From Chloroflexota bacterium (lineage in GTDB: Bacteria > Chloroflexota > Anaerolineae > B4-G1 > DUEL01): a stretch of 7,818 bases of DNA. Made by a program: the position numbers and the translations under genes. Under the pieces are notes generated by a model. It searched no databases. It was not told where the DNA came from and saw only the letters and a list, made by a program, of their open reading frames with translations. Shown here piece after piece: positions 1 to 6,134 of this stretch (the first letter of the stretch is position 1; the number at the start of each line of letters is the position of its first letter). The stretch lies in assembly GCA_017743275.1 (NCBI GenBank), contig JAGHZG010000060.1, positions 1 through 7,818 of the forward strand. The letters run 5' to 3'.

Positions 1-13
1 GCACCAAAAACCC

Positions 14-42
14 TTGACGAAAGTCTTCTTTTCTGTTATAAT
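14..42 (+). promoter_or_regulatory. Near-consensus sigma-70 promoter for yceD-rpoD
   Basis: A -35 box TTGACG (14-19) and a perfect -10 box TATAAT (37-42) are separated by 17 bp, the ideal spacing for housekeeping sigma-70 holoenzyme. Transcription would start near 49-50, leaving a leader of about 120 nt before the first start codon at 169. The leader contains a long inverted repeat. The promoter would drive the yceD-rpoD pair, so the primary sigma factor would be read from a promoter of its own consensus type. Confidence 0.85.
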
Positions 43-79
43 ATGTGCAAACCCAGCACAAAAGGCGGTTGAACGATTC

Positions 80-157
80 AGTACCAGGCACTTTCCCGAT
101 GGATTCAGCGAACCTTTTCTCCTGAGACCGACAGGGCCTGAGGAAGTGCCTGGTACT
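80..157. repeat. Inverted repeat in the 5' leader (REP/MITE-like)
   Basis: A perfect 14-bp inverted repeat has its left arm at 80-93 (AGTACCAGGCACTT) and right arm at 144-157 (AAGTGCCTGGTACT), enclosing 50 bp. The right arm is followed by a T-rich stretch (TTTGTGTTT). In RNA this is a long-looped hairpin that could act as a leader structure or weak attenuator. It could equally be a small non-autonomous repeat that landed between promoter and gene. The left arm and flank (81-95) match 1815-1829 at 14 of 15 positions, so it belongs to a local dispersed family. I see no clear target-site duplication. Confidence 0.7.
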
Positions 158-168
158 TTTGTGTTTCT

Positions 169-657
169 ATGGTTCAGATAGACCTTTCCCCGCTCATCGG
201 GGCGCGTCCGGGCGAGCGCCTCTCCTTCACTCTGGATGAAGGCCCTCAGCACCTGGATGACATCTCGGTGGCCTTCCTCCGGGGCCCCATTCAGTTCACT
301 CGCGTCCAGGGCGGCATTCTGGTGGAAGCCCGGGTAGAAACCCGCGTGGAGATAGAGTGTGTCCGCTGCCTGGAACCATTTCCGTACGACACCGTCCTGG
401 AAGTAGAGGAGACCATCGGATTGGGACGACCGCGCCCCGGAATCACGTATACCCTCACCGAGGAGGGGTGGTTTGACCCCCTGCCCCTGCTGCGGGAGCA
501 AATCTGGGTCAATCTGCCGATGAAGCCGTTATGCCGCCTGGATTGCAAGGGCATCTGCCCGGAATGCGGTGCCAATCTCAATCTGGAACCCTGCCGCTGT
601 GCGGAGGAGAGAGTAGACCCCCGACTGGCTCCCCTGGCTCAGTTTCTTAAGAAGTAG
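169..657 (+). CDS. yceD: DUF177/YceD family protein
   Basis: This 162-residue protein resembles the DUF177 (YceD) family, cytosolic proteins usually encoded beside ribosomal protein L32 (rpmF) and linked to rRNA or ribosome metabolism, though their biochemistry is unsettled. The N-terminal opening (QIDLSPLI), the central pair C64-x2-C67 (CVRCLEPF) and the C-terminal Cys-rich block (C122, C126, C130, C133, C142, C144, with CKGICPECG) match the family layout and suggest metal binding. Length is normal. ATG 169 is the only sensible start because an in-frame stop lies at 139-141, inside the upstream inverted repeat. No Shine-Dalgarno is visible before it. The gene lies 19 bp upstream of rpoD and is surely co-transcribed with it. 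No rpmF follows, which is unusual. Confidence 0.88.
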   Translation: MVQIDLSPLIGARPGERLSFTLDEGPQHLDDISVAFLRGPIQFTRVQGGILVEARVETRVEIECVRCLEPFPYDTVLEVEETIGLGRPRPGITYTLTEEGWFDPLPLLREQIWVNLPMKPLCRLDCKGICPECGANLNLEPCRCAEERVDPRLAPLAQFLKK

Positions 658-676
658 GGATTAAGGAGTAGGGAGT

Positions 677-1807
677 ATGGATATATTGGAAGAACTGCTG
701 GAGAAAGCGGAAGCCCAGGGGTACCTGGCGACCAGTGATATTCTGGACCTGTTGCCGGAGGCTGAAGGTTCTCCGGAGCAACTGGATGAAATCATCGCGC
801 TGTTAAGCGAAGCGGGCATTGAGGTATATGATGAATTGCCCGCTCCGGAGACGGAAGACCTGGCCGAACTGGCCGGGGTAGACCTGGATGACCTGAGCGG
901 GATTGCCGCCGACGATGCGGTAGGCCTCTACCTGCGGGAAATGGCGCGGGTGCCGTTGCTCTCCCTGGAGGAAGAGACCCATCTGGCCCACATCATAGAA
1001 ATGGGGCGCGAGGCAGAACGGGTACTGGCCAACGACGGTACGGACCCGGTGGAGCGGGCCCGGTTGGAGGCGCTGGTGGAACAGGGCCGGGCGGCGCGCG
1101 AGCACCTGATCAAAGCCAACACCCGCCTGGTCGTCAGCATCGCGAAAAAATACATCGGCCGCGGTGTTCCCTTCCTGGACCTGATCCAGGAGGGGAATCT
1201 CGGTCTGATGAAAGCGGTGGAGAAGTTTGATTACCGACGGGGCTACCGGTTCAGCACCTACGCGACCTGGTGGATTCGTCAGACCATCAGCCGGGCCGTG
1301 GCCGATCAGAGCCGCACCATCCGCGTCCCCGTCCACATGTCCGACCGCATCCGTCGGCTCTACAAGACGGCCCAGCAACTGGAGCAGGAGTACGGTCGCC
1401 CACCGACCCCTGAGGAGATTGCTGCTGAACTGGACCTGGAGCCGCGCAAAGTGCAGTGGATGATGCGGGTCTCCTGGCGGCCGCTCAGCCTGGAGCACCC
1501 GGTGGGGGAGGAGGAAGACAACGAACTGGGGGCGTTCATTGAAGACGATTCCACTCCCACCCCTCCCCAGAGCGCGTACCAGAAGATGCTGGCGGAGAAG
1601 ATAGAAGAGGTGCTTTCTACTCTCAACCCCCGGGAGGCCCGTATCCTGCGCCTCCGTTTTGGACTGGGTGGCAATCGCATTCACACCTTGGAGGAAGTGG
1701 GGCAGAAGTTCGGCCTGACCCGGGAGCGAATCCGTCAGATTGAGGGCAAAGCCCTCCGCCGGTTGCGTCACCCCCGCCGCAGCCGACAACTGCGGCAGTA
1801 TCTGTAA
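677..1807 (+). CDS. rpoD: RNA polymerase primary sigma factor RpoD/SigA
   Basis: This 376-residue protein is a group 1 sigma-70 factor that directs RNA polymerase to housekeeping promoters. Region 1.1 lies at about 1-55 ([20 protein letters not shown]). Region 1.2 is near 80-115 ([17 protein letters not shown]). Region 2 is at 144-221, with the core-binding and -10 recognition segment [20 protein letters not shown] and the [10 protein letters not shown] melting motif. Region 3 is at about 222-300. Region 4 is at about 315-376, with the -35 helix-turn-helix [20 protein letters not shown]. The acidic non-conserved region of proteobacterial RpoD is absent, as in compact SigA proteins. ATG 677 has an AAGGAG Shine-Dalgarno (663-668) at 8-nt spacing. 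A strong hairpin follows the stop by 4 bp. The presence of region 1.1 argues against an alternative sigma factor. Confidence 0.96.
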   Translation: MDILEELLEKAEAQGYLATSDILDLLPEAEGSPEQLDEIIALLSEAGIEVYDELPAPETEDLAELAGVDLDDLSGIAADDAVGLYLREMARVPLLSLEEETHLAHIIEMGREAERVLANDGTDPVERARLEALVEQGRAAREHLIKANTRLVVSIAKKYIGRGVPFLDLIQEGNLGLMKAVEKFDYRRGYRFSTYATWWIRQTISRAVADQSRTIRVPVHMSDRIRRLYKTAQQLEQEYGRPPTPEEIAAELDLEPRKVQWMMRVSWRPLSLEHPVGEEEDNELGAFIEDDSTPTPPQSAYQKMLAEKIEEVLSTLNPREARILRLRFGLGGNRIHTLEEVGQKFGLTRERIRQIEGKALRRLRHPRRSRQLRQYL

Positions 1808-1811
1808 ATCA

Positions 1812-1844
1812 AACGTGCCAGGCACTTTCAGTGCCTGGCACGTT
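1812..1844. terminator. Palindromic hairpin between convergent genes
   Basis: A perfect 15-bp inverted repeat (arms 1812-1826 and 1830-1844, AACGTGCCAGGCACT and its complement) encloses a 3-nt loop TTC. It fills nearly the whole 42-bp gap between the rpoD stop and the ABC permease stop, so it probably ends transcription from both sides. Neither strand has a long T tract after the stem, so it is not a textbook intrinsic terminator. Each arm is itself an imperfect palindrome (GTGCC-A-GGCAC). The sequence is related to the leader repeat at 80-157 and may be a REP-type dispersed repeat serving as a terminator. Confidence 0.75.
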
Positions 1845-1849
1845 CGTTC

Positions 1850-2593
1850 CTACTCCCACCGAAACGTCCGCGCCGCGATAGCGCCTCCCACCAGCAGACA
1901 CCCCACCAGCACCGCGACCTCTTTCCAGTGCTGGCTCCACGAATCGCCGAACCACAATCCCCGCATCAGCGTCACCACGTGGGTCAGCGGGATGTACTGG
2001 CCGACGGCCCGCACCTTCGCCGGCAGCACCTCCAGCGGTATAGTGGCCCCAGAGATGAACATCATCGGGAAGGCCAGCACCATCCCCACCGTCTGCGCGA
2101 TGCGGGCGGTGGGAGCCAGACCGGCGATCAGATACCCCAGCGCGAAAAAGGCCGTCGTCCCCAGCAGGAAGCCCGCCAGCACGCTCAGGACGTTCCCCTC
2201 AAACCGGATATGGAAGATGGCCCTGCCGGTCAGGACCAGCAACAGGACGCCGATAAGCGTCATCAGGAGATAAGACGCGATGTCGCTGAGGATATAGGCC
2301 AGGGGATGGAGAGGGGTGGCCCGGAAGCGCCGCAGGACGCCGCTCTCCCGCGCCGCCGCCGCGCTGATGGGCAGGCCGATGAGCCCCACCGTGACAACGA
2401 TGAGCCCGATGAAAGAAGGCACCCCGACGTCCATTGCCCCCCGTCCTCCATAAAAAGGGTTTGGTTTGTTGCCGTAGATGGCGCCGAAGAGCAGGAGCAC
2501 CAGCGGCGCGTAGAAGATGGTGAAAAAAGTCGCGATGGGCTCCCGCAGATAGAGTTTGGCCTGAACCTGAAGCAGTTTCCAGAAACCGCGCAT
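1850..2593 (-). CDS. ABC-2 type transporter permease (orphan)
   Basis: This 247-residue integral membrane protein belongs to the ABC-2 permease family (drug, polysaccharide or lipid exporters of the DrrB/NodJ type). About six membrane segments lie near residues 20-40, 58-80, 103-123, 134-157, 167-185 and 225-243. The family signature in the loop after the second segment is clear (RESGVLRRFRATPLHPLAYI, 82-101). ATG 2593 is preferred because an AGGGGG ribosome-binding site lies 6 nt upstream. An upstream in-frame start at 2638 would add 15 residues and skip that site. No ABC ATPase is adjacent: rpoD converges downstream and a + strand gene diverges upstream. The partner ATPase must be encoded elsewhere. 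The substrate cannot be told from sequence. Confidence 0.9.
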   Translation of the reverse strand: MRGFWKLLQVQAKLYLREPIATFFTIFYAPLVLLLFGAIYGNKPNPFYGGRGAMDVGVPSFIGLIVVTVGLIGLPISAAAARESGVLRRFRATPLHPLAYILSDIASYLLMTLIGVLLLVLTGRAIFHIRFEGNVLSVLAGFLLGTTAFFALGYLIAGLAPTARIAQTVGMVLAFPMMFISGATIPLEVLPAKVRAVGQYIPLTHVVTLMRGLWFGDSWSQHWKEVAVLVGCLLVGGAIAARTFRWE

Positions 2594-2643
2594 GTTTGCC
2601 CCCTTTTGAATTTTCAAGTATAATGACACCAGGAGCAAATCCG
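2594..2643. promoter_or_regulatory. Divergent promoter/RBS region
   Basis: This 50-bp gap serves two divergent genes. On the + strand a TATAAT hexamer (2619-2624) is followed by AGGAG (2631-2635), spaced 8 nt from ATG 2644. On the - strand TATACT (complement of 2617-2622) overlaps it and is followed by the AGGGGG ribosome site of the permease. Neither direction has a good -35 box (TTTGCC at 2595-2600 is the best on +). The two genes may compete for polymerase through overlapping -10 elements. The promoter reading is an inference from these boxes. Confidence 0.5.
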
Positions 2644-2940
2644 ATGGCGAGGGAGACTGTCATCCAGGAATTAATTCAGAGAGCCGCTACGGTTCTGCCC
2701 GTCTCCGGCGAGGACCTGCTTCTCAGGGGAATCACCGCTGAAGCAGTAGAGCGCATTTTCGCTCTGAAGCGGGCAGCGGCCCGGCTACAGGCCAAATATG
2801 GCTCTATGGAAGCGCTGGAGCAGCGCATCCATGACGAGGGCGTCTCTCCGGATGACCACACGCTCTACACCGACCTCCTGGAATGGCGGGCTATCCGCTA
2901 TGAGTTAAATGAATTGCTTCGCTTTCTGGAATCCGTTTGA
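2644..2940 (+). CDS. Small helical hypothetical protein
   Basis: I do not recognise this 98-residue protein. It is soluble, charged and predicted mostly helical, with an Ala/Arg/Lys-rich stretch at about 46-60 (ERIFALKRAAARLQAKYG) and a Glu/Asp/Leu-rich C-terminus (EWRAIRYELNELLRFLESV) that could form a short coiled coil. There is no signal peptide, membrane segment, Cys pair or catalytic motif. ATG 2644 is chosen because AGGAG lies 8 nt upstream. Earlier in-frame starts (TTG 2596, ATG 2623) overlap the presumed -10 box. Codon use matches the neighbours, so it looks real. It diverges from the ABC permease and stands alone upstream of a repeat-rich gap. It could be a small adaptor or structural protein, but nothing here fixes a role. 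Confidence 0.7.
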   Translation: MARETVIQELIQRAATVLPVSGEDLLLRGITAEAVERIFALKRAAARLQAKYGSMEALEQRIHDEGVSPDDHTLYTDLLEWRAIRYELNELLRFLESV

Positions 2941-3026
2941 TGGTCTGGTACCGCCCGGTTCTCTTTTTGTTGCGCGTTCGGACTTTTCTTGGGCTTTGAA
3001 TCCTTGAGTCCACTGCAAAAACGAAC

Positions 3027-3053
3027 CGCAGAGAACGCAGAGAGCGCAAAGAT
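3027..3053. repeat. 9-bp-period tandem motif
   Basis: Three contiguous nonamers (CGCAGAGAA, CGCAGAGAG, CGCAAAGAT) lie just upstream of the start codon at 3069. They share the core CGCARAGA with substitutions only at positions 5, 8 and 9. Short arrays of this type are a recurring intergenic repeat in environmental bacterial genomes, as far as I recall. Here the array takes up the space where a ribosome-binding site and promoter would be expected, and no Shine-Dalgarno follows it. Confidence 0.65.
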
Positions 3054-3068
3054 TTCCTGTATATTTTG

Positions 3069-3488
3069 ATGGACTCTCCACTGCAACTTCTGAGCCCGGA
3101 TCGCGCCCGTCAAATGGTGGAACTGGCCGAGCAGGCCCGGCGGCAACTGGAACGGTTCGCCGGTCAGCCGGTCCGGTACGATGCTACCGCGCTTCAATTG
3201 CTGGACGAATGGATTGAGCGCACCCCGTCCCCTCCCCGTCCGCTCCAGATTCTCTGGGTGGCCTTCCTCGGCGAGGTCTTTCGCCGACGCCACAACGGGG
3301 AATGGGCCATCCACCGGAGTGACGGCGGACAACTGGCCGTCATCTGCCCCACCGAACGGGGGACACTCCACCCCGTGGATGTGGCCGCGCAGGTGAGCCG
3401 CCGCATCGCAGGCGGCATCGCCGAATCTCTGGCCCTCTACTACGTCCGCCAGAGCATCCTCCTGCGGGAGCACGAAGACATTGCCTGA
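3069..3488 (+). CDS. Hypothetical protein
   Basis: I cannot assign this 139-residue protein to a family with confidence. The first 30 residues are amphipathic helix (RARQMVELAEQARRQLERF). A core follows at about 42-83 (LQLLDEWIE, then LWVAFLGEVFRRRHNGEWAI), and then a strand-rich stretch (GGQLAVICP) and a helical C-terminus (IAESLALYYVRQSILL). The pattern of a helix reading LGEVFRR followed by a Gly-Glu-Trp strand resembles small domains seen in DUF3806-like proteins, a weak analogy only. There is no signal peptide or membrane segment. ATG 3069 is preferred over TTG 3066. No ribosome site is visible. The 3' end runs directly into a heptamer array. The codon pattern and stop-free frame support a genuine gene. 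Confidence 0.7.
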   Translation: MDSPLQLLSPDRARQMVELAEQARRQLERFAGQPVRYDATALQLLDEWIERTPSPPRPLQILWVAFLGEVFRRRHNGEWAIHRSDGGQLAVICPTERGTLHPVDVAAQVSRRIAGGIAESLALYYVRQSILLREHEDIA

Positions 3489-3489
3489 T

Positions 3490-3594
3490 AGACGACCGAC
3501 CACGGACGACGGACGACGGACGACAGACCACTGACCACCGACCACAGACCACTGACCACAGACCACAGACCACGGACCACAGACGACGGACCAT
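3490..3594. repeat. Heptamer tandem array 1 (NGACSAC x15)
   Basis: Fifteen exactly 7-bp units run without any indel from 1 bp after the upstream stop codon. The consensus is N-GAC-C/G-AC, with units such as AGACCAC, TGACCAC, CGACCAC, GGACCAC and GGACGAC. The first position varies freely among all four bases and the fifth is C or G. The final unit is GGACCAT. The array resembles the short tandemly repeated (STRR) heptamers known from cyanobacteria in form, not in sequence. In the frame of the next gene it has no stop codon. Confidence 0.95.
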
Positions 3595-3601
3595 CTGTGC
3601 C

Positions 3602-3686
3602 CTGCGACTTGCGCCCCTGCTCCCTGCGACGTGCGACCTGCGACCTGCGACCTGCGACATGCGACATGCGACGTGCAACGTGCGAC
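3602..3686. repeat. Heptamer tandem array 2 (NTGCGAC x11)
   Basis: A second 7-bp-period array starts 7 bp after the first but has a different consensus, N-TGCGAC. Two units (3602-3615) are followed by an 8-bp interruption (3616-3623), then nine uninterrupted units (3624-3686), including CTGCGAC x4, ATGCGAC x2 and one variant GTGCAAC. The first position is again the variable one. The array overlaps the start of the membrane protein gene, and its ATGCGAC units supply the only ATG codons available to that gene. Confidence 0.93.
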
Positions 3687-6134
3687 CTGCTGGCCCTCTT
3701 TCTTCTCTCCGCCGCCGCCCTGGCCTTTGAGGTCAACCTGACCCGCCTCTTTTCCGTCGCTCAGTTCTACCACTTCGCCTTCATGACGGTCAGTCTGGCC
3801 CTGCTGGGCTTCGGCGCCAGCGGGACTTTCCTGACCCTGGCCGGGGGCATTATCCGCCGCCCCGCGCGGGCCCTCTCCCTCCTGGGATGGGGGTTTGCTC
3901 TCACTGCCGTCGGGTCCTACGGGCTGACGCTGGCGCTCCCCTTTGACTCCTTCCGCGTCGCGCTGGACGCCTGGCAGTGGGGTATCCTGGCCCTCCACTA
4001 CGTGGCCCTCTCCCTTCCCTTCTTCTGCGCCGGGGCGGCGACAGGCCTGCTCCTTTCCCTCCAACGGGGCAGAGTGGGCCAGACCTACGCGGCCAACCTG
4101 GCCGGATCAGGTCTGGGATGCCTGCTGGCGGTGGTTCTTCCATCCCGCACAGGTGCCGAGGGCATGGTGCTCCTGACCGCCGGGCTGGGCGGGCTCTCAG
4201 CCCTCCTCTTCTCCCGGCCCCGCTGGCCCGGCGCACTCCTCCAACTGGCCGCCGTGGGGGGACTCTGGCTGACGGCCTTCCATCTCCCGCCCGTCCTGGA
4301 AATCCGCCTTTCCCCCTACAAGGGCCTCTCCTACGCCCTCCTGTACCCGGATAGTCGCCTTCTCTTTCGCGCCTGGAACGGTATCTCGCGGGTGGACGTG
4401 GTGGAATCTTCCCTCATCCGAAGTCTCCCCGGACAGGGCATCGCCTGCCGGGGACAGCCACCGCCTCAGCGGGCGCTCTTCGTGGACGGGGACGACCTCA
4501 GCCCCATCACCCACGTCACGGACCCGGCGGAACTGGCCCCGCTGACCGATTGTCTGCTGACCGCGCTGCCGTACCGCCTGCGGCCCGGGGCCCGGACGCT
4601 GGTCCTGGACCCGCGCGGCGGCTGGGATCTCTGGGTCGCGCTGGCAGAGGGGGCGCGGTCGGTGACGGCCGTGGAGATGAAGCCGCTGGTCGTCGCCGCC
4701 GTCCGCGCGCAGGGGGACTGGGCGGGGAACCTCTACGACCGCCCCGATGTGACCCTCTTTGTGGAGGACGGGCGGGCCTTCCTGGCTCGCGCAGGCCTGG
4801 AGTACGACGTCATCCTGATGGCCCTGTCGGCCCCGTACCACCCCGTCACCTCCGGCGCCTACAGTCTGGCGGAGGATTACCGCTATACGGTGGAGAGTTT
4901 CGTCGCCGCGATGCGCCGTCTGACCGACGGGGGCCTGTTCGTGGTGGTCCGCTGGGCCCAGTCGCCGCCCTCCGAGGAAGTGCGAGCCTTCGCTCTGGCG
5001 GTGGAGGCGGTGGAGCGGACCGGCGGAGACCCGGCGCGGAGTCTGGTCGCCCTGCGCAGTTACAACCAGGTGCTCATCCTGGCCCGCCGGGGCCCCTTCA
5101 CCCCTGGGGAACTGGCCGCCATCCGGGCCTTCGCGGCTGCCCGCTCCCTGGACCTGGCCTACGCGCCCGACATCCGCCCCGAGGAGGCCAACCGCTACAA
5201 CGTGATGCCTACCCCGGAGCACTATCTGGCCTTCGTTGGGTTGATGGAGGCCGAAGACCGCGCCCGCTGGCTGGCCGACTATCCCTTTGACGTCGCGCCG
5301 CCCCCCGACGATCGCCCGTTCTTCGGCCACTTCTTCCGCTGGCGGCAGGTGCCGGAGGTACTGGCGATGGCAGGGCACGTCTGGCAGCCGTTCGGCGGGG
5401 CGGGGTATCTGGTGCCGCTGGCGCTGTTGGGGATTGCCGTCGTCGCAGCGGGCGCGTTGATCCTCCTGCCGCTGGCGGGGCGGCAACCGCAACGGGGACA
5501 ACCGCAACGAGGGCAACCGGTAGGGGCAGGCCTTGCGCCTGCCCCTGCGGGGCAACCGCAAGGGTTGCCCCTACGGTTGGCCCCCTTCGCCTTTCTGGGG
5601 CTGGGCTTTATGCTGGTGGAAATCCCCTTGCTGCAGCGGTTTATTCTGTTCCTGGGACACCCGGCCTACGCGATGGCCGGGGTGCTGGGGGCGCTGTTGC
5701 TCTTCTCTGGACTGGGGAGTTTCCTTTCGGCGCGCGTCTCCCCGCAGCGAGCGCTGGAGAGGGTAATGGGGGTGGTTGTCCTCTACGGTCTGGGGATGCC
5801 GTTGCTTTCGGAGCCGTTGCTGGGGATGCCCTTCTGGGCGCGCGCGGCGGTGACGGTCCTGGGGCTGGCCCCGCTGGGGTTGGTGATGGGGATGCCCTTC
5901 CCGCGCCTGCTGGGGGCCCTGCAGGAGCGAGAACCGGCCCTGGTGCCCTGGGCGTGGGGGGTCAACGGGGCGCTGTCGGTCGTCGCGTCCATCCTGGCGG
6001 CCCTGATGGCCCTCTCCTGGGGCTTCCGGGCCGTGCTGGTCGCCGGAGCGGCGGCCTATCTGGGCGCGCGGCTCACTTCGGCCTGGGCGTGGCAGTCTCC
6101 TGCATCCGACGCTGCTGAACCCCCGACCCGGTGA
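3666..6134 (+). CDS. Polytopic membrane protein with spermidine-synthase-like domain
   Basis: With the start at ATG 3666 this is an 822-residue membrane protein of the fused transporter-like/spermidine-synthase type. Seven hydrophobic segments (about 8-29, 37-60, 69-91, 105-131, 141-159, 164-183, 188-207) precede a soluble Rossmann-type domain (about 237-560). The domain has a nucleotide-binding strand [10 protein letters not shown] (312-321), an acidic strand end AVEMKP (335-340) and EDGRAF (367-372). About seven more membrane segments follow (580-803), including the conserved [20 protein letters not shown]. The usual catalytic D-S-S-D-P motif of aminopropyltransferases reads ALSAP (386-390), so polyamine synthesis is doubtful and the substrate is unknown. 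Residues about 605-638 are translated repeat DNA. The start is uncertain: GTG 3597 would add 23 repeat-encoded residues, and no ribosome site is seen for either. The 3' end overlaps pcm by 62 bp. Confidence 0.85.
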   Translation: MRRATCDLLALFLLSAAALAFEVNLTRLFSVAQFYHFAFMTVSLALLGFGASGTFLTLAGGIIRRPARALSLLGWGFALTAVGSYGLTLALPFDSFRVALDAWQWGILALHYVALSLPFFCAGAATGLLLSLQRGRVGQTYAANLAGSGLGCLLAVVLPSRTGAEGMVLLTAGLGGLSALLFSRPRWPGALLQLAAVGGLWLTAFHLPPVLEIRLSPYKGLSYALLYPDSRLLFRAWNGISRVDVVESSLIRSLPGQGIACRGQPPPQRALFVDGDDLSPITHVTDPAELAPLTDCLLTALPYRLRPGARTLVLDPRGGWDLWVALAEGARSVTAVEMKPLVVAAVRAQGDWAGNLYDRPDVTLFVEDGRAFLARAGLEYDVILMALSAPYHPVTSGAYSLAEDYRYTVESFVAAMRRLTDGGLFVVVRWAQSPPSEEVRAFALAVEAVERTGGDPARSLVALRSYNQVLILARRGPFTPGELAAIRAFAAARSLDLAYAPDIRPEEANRYNVMPTPEHYLAFVGLMEAEDRARWLADYPFDVAPPPDDRPFFGHFFRWRQVPEVLAMAGHVWQPFGGAGYLVPLALLGIAVVAAGALILLPLAGRQPQRGQPQRGQPVGAGLAPAPAGQPQGLPLRLAPFAFLGLGFMLVEIPLLQRFILFLGHPAYAMAGVLGALLLFSGLGSFLSARVSPQRALERVMGVVVLYGLGMPLLSEPLLGMPFWARAAVTVLGLAPLGLVMGMPFPRLLGALQEREPALVPWAWGVNGALSVVASILAALMALSWGFRAVLVAGAAAYLGARLTSAWAWQSPASDAAEPPTR
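5479..5579. repeat. In-frame palindromic repeat cluster inside the membrane gene
   Basis: About 100 bp of repeat DNA sits in the coding sequence without breaking frame. The core CAACCGCAAC recurs at 5484-5493 and 5499-5508, with a partial copy at 5514, exactly 15 bp apart. Next comes a perfect 10-bp stem (5522-5531 with 5537-5546, 5-nt loop), then a 9-bp stem (5549-5557 with 5563-5571, 5-nt loop). An outer inverted repeat GTAGGGGCA (5520-5528) and TGCCCCTAC (5566-5574) encloses both stems. The translation is low-complexity (QPQRG twice, then [16 protein letters not shown]) and lies in the loop between two membrane segments. This GGGGCAACC-type palindrome is usually intergenic in the genomes where I recall it. 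Confidence 0.88.

Noticed and set aside
803..1825. Long - strand open frame opposite rpoD
   Set aside because: It is antisense to a clear sigma factor, has no recognisable domain, and long opposite frames are expected in GC-rich coding DNA.
1740..2273. + strand open frame spanning the rpoD end and the hairpin
   Set aside because: It crosses the terminal hairpin and lies opposite the ABC permease; the peptide has no coherent domain.
2950..2970. Terminator after the 98-residue gene
   Set aside because: The possible stem ACCG/CGGT has only 4 bp with a 2-nt loop before the T run, too weak to call.
3490..3686. CRISPR array
   Set aside because: The units are contiguous 7-mers without spacers, far shorter than CRISPR repeats, and no cas genes are present.
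2898..4064. Long - strand open frame across the heptamer arrays
   Set aside because: Its apparent length comes from stop-poor 7-bp repeats, giving a repetitive WSVV-type peptide, and it runs opposite two better supported genes.
4197..5561. 454-codon - strand open frame opposite the membrane gene
   Set aside because: Composition is Arg/Gly/His-rich with no domain, typical of a shadow frame of GC-rich coding sequence.
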